Source of the DNA: Enterococcus faecalis 13-SD-W-01
GTDB lineage: Bacteria > Bacillota > Bacilli > Lactobacillales > Enterococcaceae
Assembly: GCA_000415185.1 (NCBI GenBank)
Contig: KE351679.1
Span: 60,792-124,791, forward strand
Direction: 5' to 3'
Length of the DNA: 64,000 nucleotides
The position numbers and the translations under genes were made by a program. The notes beneath the pieces were generated by a model. That model did no database searches, was not told the origin of the DNA, and saw nothing but the letters and a program-made list of their open reading frames with translations. Below, piece after piece: positions 10,035-18,678 of this stretch. The first letter of the stretch is position 1, and each line of letters starts with the position of its first letter.

Positions 10035-10325
10035 ATGGAATCAAAAGTTGAAATCTTGACTTTAGGAGAATTGAAAAAGCAGATTCTTGAATTAGAAAAA
10101 AACATAGATGTGACAGATGAGACAAAATTATTCTTAGATACCGGCTGGGATAGTATCCAAGAAATCGCACCAGATGCGCTGAGTGTCCAAAAAGCACAAA
10201 CGTTCACAGTTGAGGATGTTTTGACAAACGAAACTTTTTCAGGCTACAGCTTAAGTGAAAAAGCAGAAAAAATGAACGCTTCAGGTGAAGAAGAAACAGT
10301 CATTATTCTGCAAAATCTATATTAA
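10035..10325 (+). CDS. Small acidic protein of unknown function
   Basis: A 96-aa protein I do not recognise. The start is firm: AAGGAGG lies just upstream of ATG 10035. It is soluble, rich in Glu, Lys and Thr, with no signal peptide, membrane segment or cysteine. The first 25 residues (VEILTLGELKKQILELEK) look helical. It ends 12 bp before sppA in the same direction and is probably co-transcribed with it. The 330 bases upstream (9701-10034) hold the glmS promoter on the other strand and no other gene. Confidence 0.75.
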   Translation: MESKVEILTLGELKKQILELEKNIDVTDETKLFLDTGWDSIQEIAPDALSVQKAQTFTVEDVLTNETFSGYSLSEKAEKMNASGEEETVIILQNLY

Positions 10326-10337
10326 GGGAGCGTATAA

Positions 10338-11369
10338 ATGAATAAAAAACGTTGGGTTGCTGTTGCGATTGCAGCAGGGTTATTAGTGGTTTCACTTGTA
10401 TCTTCAGGATTGTCTTCTATTGGGCGAGAAGACAGCCAAGATCAAATGAGCAGTTTTGACCGCTTTTTGTATGGAGAGGATGAAATGACGCCTCAAGTGA
10501 TCGAAGAAGGAGATGCGGATCAGAAAATCGTTCGTTTGTCTGTAGATGGCTCGATCATCAGCGGTGGTTCGTCTGGTTTGTTTTCTTCAGGGTACGATCA
10601 TGAAGGATTCATGGAGCAGTTAAAAGCAGCAGAAGAAGATCCGACAGTCAAGGGACTTTTTCTAGAAGTGAATTCTCCAGGCGGCGGTGTATATGAAAGT
10701 GCAGAAATCGCACATGAACTTCAAAAAATCCAAGAAGAAAGAAATATCCCGCTGTATGTAAGTATGAAAGGAATGGCAGCCAGCGGAGGATATTACATCT
10801 CGGCAGGAGCAGACAAAATCTTTGCGACGAATGAAACAGTGACCGGTTCTATCGGTGTCATCATGTCAGGATTGAACTATTCAGGCTTATTGGAAAAAAT
10901 CGGTGTAGAAGACACAACAGTCAAAAGCGGTGCACTGAAAGACATCGGTTCAAGCTCACGCCCGCAAACAGAACAAGATAAAGAGGTGCTGCAAGCATAT
11001 ATCGATAGTGCATACGGACGCTTTGTCGATGTTGTCAGCAACGGACGGAACATGCCGAAAGAAGAAGTCAAAAAAGTCGCTGATGGGCGGATTTTCGACG
11101 GTGTCCAGGCAAAAGAAAGCGGACTTGTCGATGCGATTGGATTTCCAAAAGACGCTTTAGCTGCAATGAGAAAAGAACAAGGGCTGGAAAACGCACAGCT
11201 TGTTGAATACTCGACCGCCAGCACTGGTTTTGCCAGCACCTGGCTAGGATCAAAATTAGCCAGCTTCACAGGCGGAAAAGCTTCGGAAACAAATCAGATC
11301 CTGTCGATCCTTGAAAACTTCGGTACAGATTCAGCGCCAAAAGCGATGTACTTTTACGGAGGTGAATAG
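10338..11369 (+). CDS. sppA: Signal peptide peptidase SppA (S49 serine protease)
   Basis: A membrane-bound protease that degrades cleaved signal peptides. The 343-aa single-domain (Gram-positive) form has an N-terminal transmembrane helix at residues 6-25 and an extracytoplasmic catalytic domain. The nucleophile is in GMAASGGYYISAG (Ser near 149) and the general base in SGALKDIGSS (Lys near 201), the Ser-Lys dyad of family S49. An AAGGGAG site precedes ATG 10338. The RDD gene follows with a 2-bp gap, so the two form an operon. In Bacillus, SppA also affects resistance to lantibiotics and lysozyme; whether that holds here is inference. Confidence 0.93.
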   Translation: MNKKRWVAVAIAAGLLVVSLVSSGLSSIGREDSQDQMSSFDRFLYGEDEMTPQVIEEGDADQKIVRLSVDGSIISGGSSGLFSSGYDHEGFMEQLKAAEEDPTVKGLFLEVNSPGGGVYESAEIAHELQKIQEERNIPLYVSMKGMAASGGYYISAGADKIFATNETVTGSIGVIMSGLNYSGLLEKIGVEDTTVKSGALKDIGSSSRPQTEQDKEVLQAYIDSAYGRFVDVVSNGRNMPKEEVKKVADGRIFDGVQAKESGLVDAIGFPKDALAAMRKEQGLENAQLVEYSTASTGFASTWLGSKLASFTGGKASETNQILSILENFGTDSAPKAMYFYGGE

Positions 11370-11371
11370 CG

Positions 11372-12022
11372 ATGAAAGAAACACCAGAACAGCCGCAAGA
11401 AGCAAAGCGTCCGGCTGTAGGACCGAATAAAGAATTTGCTCAAAAAGTTCTTCACGGGTTTCAAGAACAGCCGTTAACGGAAGAAGAAATAAAAGCAAAG
11501 CAATCGGACTGGAAAAAATACACCACAGATCCTTTTGAGGAAAAAAAACCTCGAGCAAACGACTTTCCGGAATACTTTTATGCAGGTTTTTGGATTCGTT
11601 TATTCGCATTTGTTATCGACTTAGTTTGTATCAGCGCAATCACCAATATCACCATCGGCTCAGTTTACAACATCGCTGGAATGGAGCGTACGAGTGCTTA
11701 TTGGAGTATTTACGGCGGAGTCAGTCTATTGATTTACCTAAGCTATTTTATTTTCTTAACAAAGTTGAATCATGGTCAAACCCTTGGTAAAATGATTTTC
11801 GGGATTCGAGTGATCAGCTTCGATGAAAAAGAACTTAGCTGGCCGACCGTCCTTGTTCGTGAAGGTGCTTGTCGCTTTATCTTGAAATTCCCGCTGCTGC
11901 TGGTCGGTTATCTGCCTGTGATTTTCAGCAGAAAAAAACAGCATATCGGTGATTTCTTCACGAATACCAGCGTCGTGACGATCAATTTGATCAAAGCCTT
12001 CAATCAAGAAGTCAACCGTTGA
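11372..12022 (+). CDS. RDD-family membrane protein
   Basis: A 216-aa protein with a charged cytoplasmic N-terminus of about 70 residues and then the RDD membrane domain. The signature GFWIRLFAFVIDLVC (Arg and Asp kept) begins near residue 72, and two further hydrophobic segments lie near 110-130 and 165-185. RDD proteins are poorly characterised; some act in ion or solute transport. An AGGTG site overlaps the end of sppA, and the 2-bp gap suggests coupled expression, perhaps a shared envelope role. Confidence 0.85.
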   Translation: MKETPEQPQEAKRPAVGPNKEFAQKVLHGFQEQPLTEEEIKAKQSDWKKYTTDPFEEKKPRANDFPEYFYAGFWIRLFAFVIDLVCISAITNITIGSVYNIAGMERTSAYWSIYGGVSLLIYLSYFIFLTKLNHGQTLGKMIFGIRVISFDEKELSWPTVLVREGACRFILKFPLLLVGYLPVIFSRKKQHIGDFFTNTSVVTINLIKAFNQEVNR

Positions 12023-12054
12023 TCATCATAACGTAACAAATCAATACATCAATC

Positions 12055-12112
12055 AAAAAAGAACCAGCTGTCACTTCACCTATAACATGATTTGACGCGG
12101 TTGGTTCTTTTT
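12055..12112 (+). terminator. Terminator after the sppA/RDD genes
   Basis: AAAAAGAACCA (12056-12066) pairs with TGGTTCTTTTT (12102-12112). The loop is long, about 35 nt. Confidence 0.6.
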
Positions 12113-12136
12113 ATTTCGATAAAGTGAGGTAAAAGG

Positions 12137-13069
12137 ATGGGGCCAATCGAGTTTCCAGAGAAATATGAAAATGTCATGCGCCTTGCCCAGCAAGCATTAG
12201 CAGAACAAGACTACCGAAAAGCAGAAACACTTTTCAAACGGGCGTTTACATTGTCTCCCGGTTTTGAATGCAACAGCCTGCTGGTCTTTTGTTTGTTTGA
12301 GCTTGATGAGAAAAAAGAAGCCTTGCAGCGGGCGATGGATTATGAATCCGATTATTTGCAGCAAGAAGCATTTGCTTCCTTCTATTTTGATTTGCTGCTG
12401 CAGACCCAAAACTATTTATATGCACGAAAGTTGATTGCAATGAATGATTTTCCTGAGGCTTTTGAGCAGGAATTGTTGGAAAAAATCAAGCATATGGAAT
12501 ATTTTTCTGAACAAATGGAAAGGCAAAAACACACAGATGCTCAGCAGCAGCTAGAACACTTTACAGAAGAATCCCCAGCAGAACAGCTGCGTTTGCTTCA
12601 AGTGATCCAGCAGCTGACCTATGAAGACCTGCTGCATCGTGCGAGGCAATACATGACAACTGCTTCTGTCCATCCGATGGTCCGCGCAAAGCTGTTAGAA
12701 TTGCTTGTCCAGTTGAAAACAGATGAACCTGTTTCTTTTTTGACAATAGAAAATGAGAAAGTGTCTCTGATACCCAAAAATCTGCTCCTGCCTGAATATC
12801 AGCCAGGTTATCTTGAACTGCTCAGGCTTGCAGAAGACTATGAACAAGAAGATTCTTTGTTGGCTATGAGTTTGAAAGAGGAGTTTGCGATGCAATCCGC
12901 GTTAGTCTATCCTTTTTTCGATCGATTTATCGAAGAGCCTGAATGGTGGTTTCAAAAGACGGTTAGTTATTATAAAGAACTGATTGCAGGAAAAGAATCG
13001 GCAGGCCTAGATCAAGGTTTCTCGAAAAAAAGAGAAGAACTTCTTCGGCAAACACTAGGCTTTTTCTAG
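12137..13069 (+). CDS. TPR-repeat protein, YsoA-like
   Basis: A 310-aa soluble, helical protein. The first 80 residues read as tetratricopeptide repeats (ALAEQDYRKAETLFKRAF, then a second helix pair). The rest is Leu/Glu/Gln-rich helix with no catalytic motif. In Bacillus subtilis the TPR protein gene ysoA lies just upstream of tig-clpX, the same place, which suggests orthology. The function of YsoA is not established. A GTGAGG-type site precedes ATG 12137. Confidence 0.75.
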   Translation: MGPIEFPEKYENVMRLAQQALAEQDYRKAETLFKRAFTLSPGFECNSLLVFCLFELDEKKEALQRAMDYESDYLQQEAFASFYFDLLLQTQNYLYARKLIAMNDFPEAFEQELLEKIKHMEYFSEQMERQKHTDAQQQLEHFTEESPAEQLRLLQVIQQLTYEDLLHRARQYMTTASVHPMVRAKLLELLVQLKTDEPVSFLTIENEKVSLIPKNLLLPEYQPGYLELLRLAEDYEQEDSLLAMSLKEEFAMQSALVYPFFDRFIEEPEWWFQKTVSYYKELIAGKESAGLDQGFSKKREELLRQTLGFF

Positions 13070-13120
13070 AAGAAAAGATAAAAAAGTCATGAAAATAAAG
13101 GGTTTAAGGCTCTTAAAATG

Positions 13121-13149
13121 TTTACAATTCGTTAGGGTTAGTGTACTAT
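13121..13149 (+). promoter_or_regulatory. tig promoter
   Basis: TTTACA (13121-13126), a 17-bp spacer and TACTAT (13144-13149), 64 bp before the tig ATG. Confidence 0.65.
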
Positions 13150-13213
13150 TTAAAGGTATGCATAAAACATTTTTGATGTATAAAATTATTTTTGATAATT
13201 CGGAGGGAAATCA

Positions 13214-14497
13214 ATGACTGCAACATGGGAAAAAAAAGGCACCAATGATGGTGTATTAACATTTACGATCTCACAAGACCAAATCGAAAAAGGTTTGACA
13301 ACTGCATTTAATAAAGTAAAAGGAACTTTGAACGTTCCTGGATTCCGTAAAGGAAAAGTTTCTCGTCAAGTCTTCAACCGTATGTACGGCGAAGAAGCAT
13401 TGTACGAAGATGCATTGAACGCAGTTTTACCTGAAAACTACGAAGCAGCTGTAAAAGAAGCAGGAATCGATCCAGTTTCTCAACCAAAAATTGATGTTGA
13501 AAGCATGGAAAAAGGACAAGATTGGGTTATCACTGCTGAAGTAACAGTAAAACCTGAAGTAAAATTAGGTCAATACAAAGACTTAGTTGTTGAAAAACAA
13601 GAACGCGAAGTAACAGAAGAAGACGTAAAAGCACGTTTGAAACGTGAACAAGACGCTCAAGCTGAATTAGTGATCAAAGAAGATGCAGCAGCAGAAAACG
13701 GCGACACAGTAGTTATCGACTTCGAAGGTTTCGTTGGTGACGAAGCATTTGAAGGCGGAAAAGGCGAAAACTACTCACTAGAATTAGGTTCAGGTTCATT
13801 CATCCCTGGATTTGAAGAACAACTAGTTGGTCATAAAGCTGGCGAAAACTTGGATGTAACTGTAACATTCCCAGAAGACTACCAAGCAGAAGACCTAGCA
13901 GGTAAAGAAGCAGTCTTCAAAGTAACTGTTCATGAAGTAAAAGCAAAAGAAGTTCCTGAATTAGACGACGAATTCGCAAAAGATGTGGATGACGAAGTTG
14001 AAACATTAGCAGAACTTAAAGAAAAATACCGTAAAGAATTAACTGAAACAAAAGCAAAAGCTGCTGACGATGCAAAAGACGAAGCTGCGATCCGTATGGC
14101 TGTAGACAACGCTGAAATCGTTGACTTGCCATATGCAATGGTCCATGAAGAAGTTCACCGTTCAATGGAAGAATTCTTGAACAACATGCAACGTCAAGGA
14201 ATCTCACCAGAAATGTACTATCAATTAACTGGTTCAACAGAAGAAGACTTGCATGAACAATTCGAAGGCGAAGCAGAATTGCGTACAAGAACAAACCTTG
14301 TTATCGAAGCAATCGCTAAAGAAGAAAACTTGACAGCGACAGAAGAAGAAATCCAAGCTGAAATCAACGAATTGTCAGAATCATACAACATGCCTATCGA
14401 GCAAATCAAACGTGTGTTGACAGAAGACATGCTGCAACATGATGTAACAATGAAAAAAGCAATCGAATTGATCACTGGTACAGCGAAAGAAGCTTAA
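13214..14497 (+). CDS. tig: Trigger factor
   Basis: A ribosome-associated chaperone and peptidyl-prolyl isomerase that meets nascent chains at the exit tunnel. The 427 aa are in standard order: N-terminal ribosome-binding domain with the GFRKGK signature at 43-48, an FKBP-type PPIase domain about 160-245 ([20 protein letters not shown] region), and a helical C-terminal chaperone domain. Codon use is strongly biased (GAA, AAA, GTA), as in highly expressed genes. A CGGAGGG site precedes ATG 13214. Confidence 0.97.
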   Translation: MTATWEKKGTNDGVLTFTISQDQIEKGLTTAFNKVKGTLNVPGFRKGKVSRQVFNRMYGEEALYEDALNAVLPENYEAAVKEAGIDPVSQPKIDVESMEKGQDWVITAEVTVKPEVKLGQYKDLVVEKQEREVTEEDVKARLKREQDAQAELVIKEDAAAENGDTVVIDFEGFVGDEAFEGGKGENYSLELGSGSFIPGFEEQLVGHKAGENLDVTVTFPEDYQAEDLAGKEAVFKVTVHEVKAKEVPELDDEFAKDVDDEVETLAELKEKYRKELTETKAKAADDAKDEAAIRMAVDNAEIVDLPYAMVHEEVHRSMEEFLNNMQRQGISPEMYYQLTGSTEEDLHEQFEGEAELRTRTNLVIEAIAKEENLTATEEEIQAEINELSESYNMPIEQIKRVLTEDMLQHDVTMKKAIELITGTAKEA

Positions 14498-14523
14498 TCA
14501 GCGGATTCGGTAAAACTTTTCAC

Positions 14524-14569
14524 AAAAAACAAGAGGGCGGGACAAACAGTTGTCCCACCCTTGTTTTTT
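14524..14569 (+). terminator. tig terminator
   Basis: GC-rich stem CAAGAGGGCGGGACAA / TTGTCCCACCCTTG (one bulge, one G-U) followed by TTTTTTG. Confidence 0.9.
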
Positions 14570-14607
14570 GTTTTGTAAAGCAATGATGGAAAAATTTCAT
14601 GATGCTT

Positions 14608-14634
14608 TTGCTTTTTGCTGAAATATGATATGAT
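14608..14634 (+). promoter_or_regulatory. clpX promoter
   Basis: Extended -10 TG-A-TATGAT at 14626-14634, with a weak TTGCTT upstream at 14608. Confidence 0.5.
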
Positions 14635-14703
14635 AGTAGAAGACTATAAAGTCAAAGATATTTACTTGCACTGATTTTTTTTGCAAGTCAAGGGGTGAAG
14701 ACC

Positions 14704-15954
14704 ATGTATGATAATCCAGAAGGAAACGAGACTGTACGTTGTTCTTTTTGCGGAAAAACACAAGAAGAAGTAAAAAAAATCGTTGCAGGTCCAGGAGTCT
14801 ACATCTGTAATGAATGTATCGATCTATGTAAAGAGATCATCGACGAAGAATTTTACGAAGAAGCTGTACGAGAATTTACTGAGGTACCTAAACCACAAGA
14901 GATTCTTGATGTATTAAATGATTACGTGATTGGCCAAGACCGTGCGAAACGCTCATTGGCAGTAGCGGTGTATAACCACTACAAACGCGTGAATCAGCAA
15001 ACACAAGCAAATGACGGCGAAGTAGAATTACAAAAAAGCAATATCTGCTTGATTGGTCCTACAGGTTCCGGTAAAACGTTCCTTGCACAAACATTAGCGA
15101 AAACATTGAATGTTCCATTTGCAATCGCTGATGCTACAAGTTTGACTGAAGCAGGGTATGTTGGTGAAGATGTAGAGAATATCCTATTGAAACTTCTTCA
15201 ATCTGCTGACTACAATGTAGAACGTGCAGAAAAAGGGATCATCTATATCGACGAAATCGACAAAATCGCTCGTAAAAGCGAAAATGTTTCGATCACGCGT
15301 GATGTTTCTGGTGAAGGTGTCCAACAAGCATTGCTTAAGATCCTTGAAGGCACAGTAGCTAGTGTACCGCCTCAAGGAGGAAGAAAACATCCGCATCAAG
15401 AGTTTATCCAAATCGATACGACAAATGTCCTATTTATTGTCGGCGGTGCTTTTGACGGCATCGAAACAATCGTTAAAAATCGTATGGGCGAAAAAACGAT
15501 CGGATTTGGCACAAACAACAAAAAATTAGCAGAGAATGAAAGTGTGATGCAGCAAATCATTCCGGAAGACCTGCTGAAATTTGGTTTGATCCCTGAATTC
15601 ATCGGACGTTTACCTGTGATGGCTGCGTTGGAACGATTGACAACTGCGGATTTGGTACGTATTTTAACAGAACCAAAAAATGCGTTAGTGAAACAATACC
15701 AAAAACTGTTATCTCTAGATGATACAGAATTGGAATTTGAACCAGACGCACTAGAAGCAATCGCCAACAAAGCGATCGAAAGAAATACAGGGGCTCGCGG
15801 ATTGCGTTCGATCATCGAAGAAATCATGATGGATGTGATGTTTGATATCCCATCAGACGAAGCAATCGAAAAAGTGATCATTACAAAAGATGCAGCCGAA
15901 TTAACTGGCGAACCAAAACTTGTCTATAAAGATAAAGAAAAGAAAGCCGGATAA
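14704..15954 (+). CDS. clpX: ATP-dependent Clp protease ATP-binding subunit ClpX
   Basis: An AAA+ unfoldase that feeds substrates to ClpP. I take ATG 14704 as the start (416 aa): AAGGGGTG lies at the right distance, while an in-frame GTG at 14695 falls inside that site. The N-terminal zinc-binding domain has CSFCGK and CNECIDLC (residues about 14-42). The Walker A GPTGSGKT and Walker [10 protein letters not shown] follow, then the IGF-type ClpP loop (around TIGFGTN) and sensor 2 NTGARGLRS. The order tig-clpX-engB matches Bacillus, but without the lon genes between clpX and engB. Confidence 0.97.
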   Translation: MYDNPEGNETVRCSFCGKTQEEVKKIVAGPGVYICNECIDLCKEIIDEEFYEEAVREFTEVPKPQEILDVLNDYVIGQDRAKRSLAVAVYNHYKRVNQQTQANDGEVELQKSNICLIGPTGSGKTFLAQTLAKTLNVPFAIADATSLTEAGYVGEDVENILLKLLQSADYNVERAEKGIIYIDEIDKIARKSENVSITRDVSGEGVQQALLKILEGTVASVPPQGGRKHPHQEFIQIDTTNVLFIVGGAFDGIETIVKNRMGEKTIGFGTNNKKLAENESVMQQIIPEDLLKFGLIPEFIGRLPVMAALERLTTADLVRILTEPKNALVKQYQKLLSLDDTELEFEPDALEAIANKAIERNTGARGLRSIIEEIMMDVMFDIPSDEAIEKVIITKDAAELTGEPKLVYKDKEKKAG

Positions 15955-16002
15955 TCTTTAAGATACGAACCTAAATCGTATCGAGGAACATTCGATTTTA
16001 CG

Positions 16003-16044
16003 GTCTGGGACAGTCCGAGTTTACGGCTGTTCCAGACTTTTTTT
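16003..16044 (+). terminator. clpX terminator
   Basis: GTCTGGGACAG / CTGTTCCAGAC with a 13-nt loop and a TTTTTTT tail. Confidence 0.85.
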
Positions 16045-16060
16045 GATGAAGGAGGAAACA

Positions 16061-16648
16061 ATGAAAGTCAATCAAGCGGAAATCGTGATCAGCGCGGTAG
16101 CACCAAAACAATACCCAGAGACTTCGCTCCCTGAGATTGCTTTAGCTGGCCGATCAAACGTGGGGAAATCTTCGTTTATCAATACACTGATCAACCGAAA
16201 AAATCTAGCACGTACCTCTGGAAAACCAGGGAAAACCCAAACATTGAATTTTTATCTGATTGAAAATGCACTGCATTTCGTGGACGTTCCTGGATATGGG
16301 TATGCAAAAGTCTCTAAGACAGAACGTGCGAAGTGGGGACAAATGATCGAAACGTATCTGACAACTCGAGAACAGCTGAAAGCAGTCGTTTCACTTGTCG
16401 ATGTGCGCCACAAACCATCACAAGAGGATATCCAAATGTATCATTTCTTGAAATACTACGAGATCCCAACAATCGTAGTCGCAACAAAAGCGGACAAAAT
16501 CCCAAGAGGTAAGTGGAATAAACATGAAAGTGAAATCAAAAAAGCGCTGGACTTTGATAAAAATGATCAGTTCATTTTGTTTTCATCTGTGACAAAACAA
16601 GGCAAAGAAGAAGCATGGCAAGCCATCGAAAAAGCAATCCAAGCTTAA
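16061..16648 (+). CDS. engB: Ribosome biogenesis GTPase EngB (YsxC)
   Basis: An essential small GTPase for 50S subunit assembly. ATG 16061 is chosen because AAGGAGG lies just ahead of it; in-frame starts at 16043 and 16046 lie upstream of that site. The 195-aa protein has G1 GRSNVGKSS, a G2-region [11 protein letters not shown]3 DVPGYG, G4 TKAD and a C-terminal helix. It is separated from clpX by a terminator, so it likely has some independent transcription. Confidence 0.95.
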   Translation: MKVNQAEIVISAVAPKQYPETSLPEIALAGRSNVGKSSFINTLINRKNLARTSGKPGKTQTLNFYLIENALHFVDVPGYGYAKVSKTERAKWGQMIETYLTTREQLKAVVSLVDVRHKPSQEDIQMYHFLKYYEIPTIVVATKADKIPRGKWNKHESEIKKALDFDKNDQFILFSSVTKQGKEEAWQAIEKAIQA

Positions 16649-16661
16649 GCGGCGCCATTTG

Positions 16662-16693
16662 AAGAGATTGGCCATTCATCCAGTCTCTTTTTT
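16662..16693 (+). terminator. engB terminator
   Basis: AAGAGATTGG / CCAGTCTCTT, loop of 8 nt, followed by TTTT. Confidence 0.8.
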
Positions 16694-16775
16694 ATTTAAA
16701 CTACCATTTATTCCGAAAAGTGAAAATATATATAAACTTAATCACAAAATCAAAAAAATAGTAGGGGAGTAAAAA

Positions 16776-16817
16776 TAAAACAGCCAGAAAATCATTTCTT
16801 TTCTGACTGTTTTTTCT
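16776..16817. terminator. Terminator of the 50-aa gene
   Basis: AAAACAGTCAGAAAA / TTTTCTGGCTGTTTT on the minus strand, overlapping the stop codon of the small gene and followed by TATTTTT. The A/T flanks allow use in both directions. Confidence 0.75.
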
Positions 16818-16944
16818 TATCTTTTGGTTTTGGATTCAAGAAGCGATCGATATCTTCTTTGGGTGCTACTTTTTTCTCAGGATCTACTGCAAATGATTCA
16901 AATAGTTTGTCTAGATTATCTGTTCTTTCGAATTTTAAGCCCAT
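16792..16944 (-). CDS. SPJ_0845-like small protein
   Basis: A 50-aa protein between engB and the 441-aa gene, on the opposite strand. It begins MGLKFERTDNLDKLFESFA and ends with a basic tail (KPKDKKKQSEKK). A GAGGTGAT site precedes the ATG at 16944. The start MGLKF-RTDNLD-LFE and the size match small streptococcal/enterococcal proteins annotated as the SPJ_0845 family, whose function is unknown to me. It has no signal peptide or membrane segment. A terminator overlaps its stop, so it is probably a single-gene transcript. The rest of the 16649-17077 gap holds the engB terminator and the promoter of the next gene. Confidence 0.8.
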   Translation of the reverse strand: MGLKFERTDNLDKLFESFAVDPEKKVAPKEDIDRFLNPKPKDKKKQSEKK

Positions 16945-17015
16945 TATTATCACCTCGATTTTAGTTTATCATGATTTTTGAAAAAAACTAGTCGAAACGA
17001 CGAAAGTCATATAAT

Positions 17016-17044
17016 TTTAGCTTTTTCTTTATTTTAGTTATAAT
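17016..17044 (+). promoter_or_regulatory. Promoter of the 441-aa gene
   Basis: A perfect TATAAT at 17039-17044, with a weak TTTAGC 17 bp upstream. Confidence 0.45.
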
Positions 17045-17077
17045 TAAATTATAAAAAGATTTAAAAGAGGTGAGAAA

Positions 17078-18403
17078 ATGATTGGCGAAGATAAATTATT
17101 GATGTCGATGCAGCTTGGCCCACTAAACGAAACGGAACAAGAACTTCAAATCCAAGATTGGCTGGTTTTGGCTCGTTTGCTGATAGAGCCAACTTTTTTT
17201 CAACCTTTTGAACAGGAACCGCAGCAGTTTGATCTTTCTGTTTTCAAGCAGCAAGTAGCAGATTCTTTGAAAAAGGAAGACAGCTGGTATGTAGTAGGTG
17301 ATTCGCTGAGTGAGTTCAGTTTTCGCTATGCTAATCAGCAGCTTGTGATCAAAAATATCTTAGATCGTGATTTGTTTGAAAAGAAAAGAGAGCTGATCGA
17401 GGACTATATTCAATTGAAAATGTCTCAAAACGGGGTTTTTGCATACTTGAGAGCCTACGACGAATATATTTTCAATAATACGGAACATATCGAACAGCGC
17501 CAATTGTTTGAATCTGCGGAAGCTATTGAAAAATACCCAAAAATCAAAAGCATGGAAGATGAAATCGTGGTAGATTGCAATCAATTCCCGGGCTATGATT
17601 TATATTATCGTGGATTGTGTCTCACGTCTTGCTGGGAAATGTATTACAGCGCAGAATATTACCGGATCATTCCCAAACCGATATTTCTAGAAGTGCAACA
17701 AGTGGAAGAAATTCAACAAATTAATGCCCATGTTATTCGTGTCCGCTTATATCGTGATCCTTTTAACTGGAAAGAACGCAGTAATGTATTATTTCAGCAA
17801 TATTATCGCGATCAATTAGGATTCGACCATATTGCATGGGACAACGGAATCGGACTTTTAAAAGAACCTTTTGTAGAATATGCCTATGCGGAAAATACGA
17901 TCCAATCGGTCCAATATCAAAATGAGAAGATGCAGCCTATCCAGAAAAAAGATGCTTCTTTTTTTATTACCCGAAGCTACAATGTAGAAAATGAACGTTC
18001 GAATGAACGGCGCATTCGCGGCACGTTGAATGCACAAGCGTATTTTCCTTGGGTAGATGAAACACGTTCCCAGATGATGAATTATAAAGTAATCGATCCG
18101 ACAGCGTCTTTAGATAATGGTGTGGAGGCCTATAATTATTATATAAGAGAATATCTGGAAATAAATGTCGAAGATCCTCATTATCAAGATTACTTAACGA
18201 TTCTAAGGATATATGTGCCTGAAGAAGCGTTTGAAACATTTCCAATCGAACAGTTGAAAGAAAGATGGAAAGACATAACGATCAAACGTTTGAAAAAGAA
18301 GAACAACACCATTAGAGTTGATCTGAAAAAAGGAGAGAATCATTTAAGGGTCATCTTTATGGACTTTAAAAAATTGGAGCAATTAACAAGTCAAAAAATA
18401 TGA
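17078..18403 (+). CDS. Protein of unknown function, 441 aa
   Basis: I do not recognise this family. An AGAGGTGAG site precedes ATG 17078. The protein is soluble by sequence, acidic, rich in Tyr, Gln and Glu, with no signal peptide, transmembrane helix or nucleotide-binding motif. The centre has many aromatic residues (FPGYDLYYRGLCLTSCWEMYY, near 182-202, with two of its few cysteines). The C-terminal 60 residues are basic (ITIKRLKKKNNTIRVDLKKG). The 67-aa membrane protein follows with a 10-bp gap, and its ribosome site overlaps this stop codon, so the pair is likely one operon. A structural or adaptor role is possible but unproven. Confidence 0.8.
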   Translation: MIGEDKLLMSMQLGPLNETEQELQIQDWLVLARLLIEPTFFQPFEQEPQQFDLSVFKQQVADSLKKEDSWYVVGDSLSEFSFRYANQQLVIKNILDRDLFEKKRELIEDYIQLKMSQNGVFAYLRAYDEYIFNNTEHIEQRQLFESAEAIEKYPKIKSMEDEIVVDCNQFPGYDLYYRGLCLTSCWEMYYSAEYYRIIPKPIFLEVQQVEEIQQINAHVIRVRLYRDPFNWKERSNVLFQQYYRDQLGFDHIAWDNGIGLLKEPFVEYAYAENTIQSVQYQNEKMQPIQKKDASFFITRSYNVENERSNERRIRGTLNAQAYFPWVDETRSQMMNYKVIDPTASLDNGVEAYNYYIREYLEINVEDPHYQDYLTILRIYVPEEAFETFPIEQLKERWKDITIKRLKKKNNTIRVDLKKGENHLRVIFMDFKKLEQLTSQKI

Positions 18404-18413
18404 GGTGAAAGAA

Positions 18414-18617
18414 ATGGATAAAAAATTATATTATCGTATCATGATCCCGGCTTCGCTTTTAGCTATTGTCCTCTTGTTGGTTCCGCAATTTCCAGTTGGT
18501 GTGCCTATTGGTTTTCTCGTGATTTTCTCTGGTTTCTTTTTATACTATCGACTTTCAAAAAAACAAGAAATGGCTGTACAGCCTGTGTATATCAAAAATG
18601 AGCAAGAAAAAAATTAA
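18414..18617 (+). CDS. Small two-helix membrane protein
   Basis: A 67-aa protein. ATG 18414 is the start because GAGGTG (18402-18407) lies 6 bp ahead; the in-frame GTG at 18405 is inside that site. Two hydrophobic helices (about residues 8-24 and 29-46) are joined by a short Pro/Val turn, followed by a charged cytoplasmic-type tail. It lies in an apparent operon with the 441-aa protein and could anchor it to the membrane. Function unknown. Confidence 0.75.
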   Translation: MDKKLYYRIMIPASLLAIVLLLVPQFPVGVPIGFLVIFSGFFLYYRLSKKQEMAVQPVYIKNEQEKN

Positions 18618-18626
18618 GAAGAGAAT

Positions 18627-18669
18627 AAAAAAAGCTGCAGTTCTCAAAAAGAGAAACTGTAGCTTTTTT
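18627..18669. terminator. Bidirectional terminator between the unknown pair and fruA
   Basis: AAAAAGCTGCAGTTCTC / GAGAAACTGTAGCTTTTT with a 5-nt loop and T tracts on both strands. Confidence 0.9.
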
Positions 18670-18678
18670 GTCTAATTA

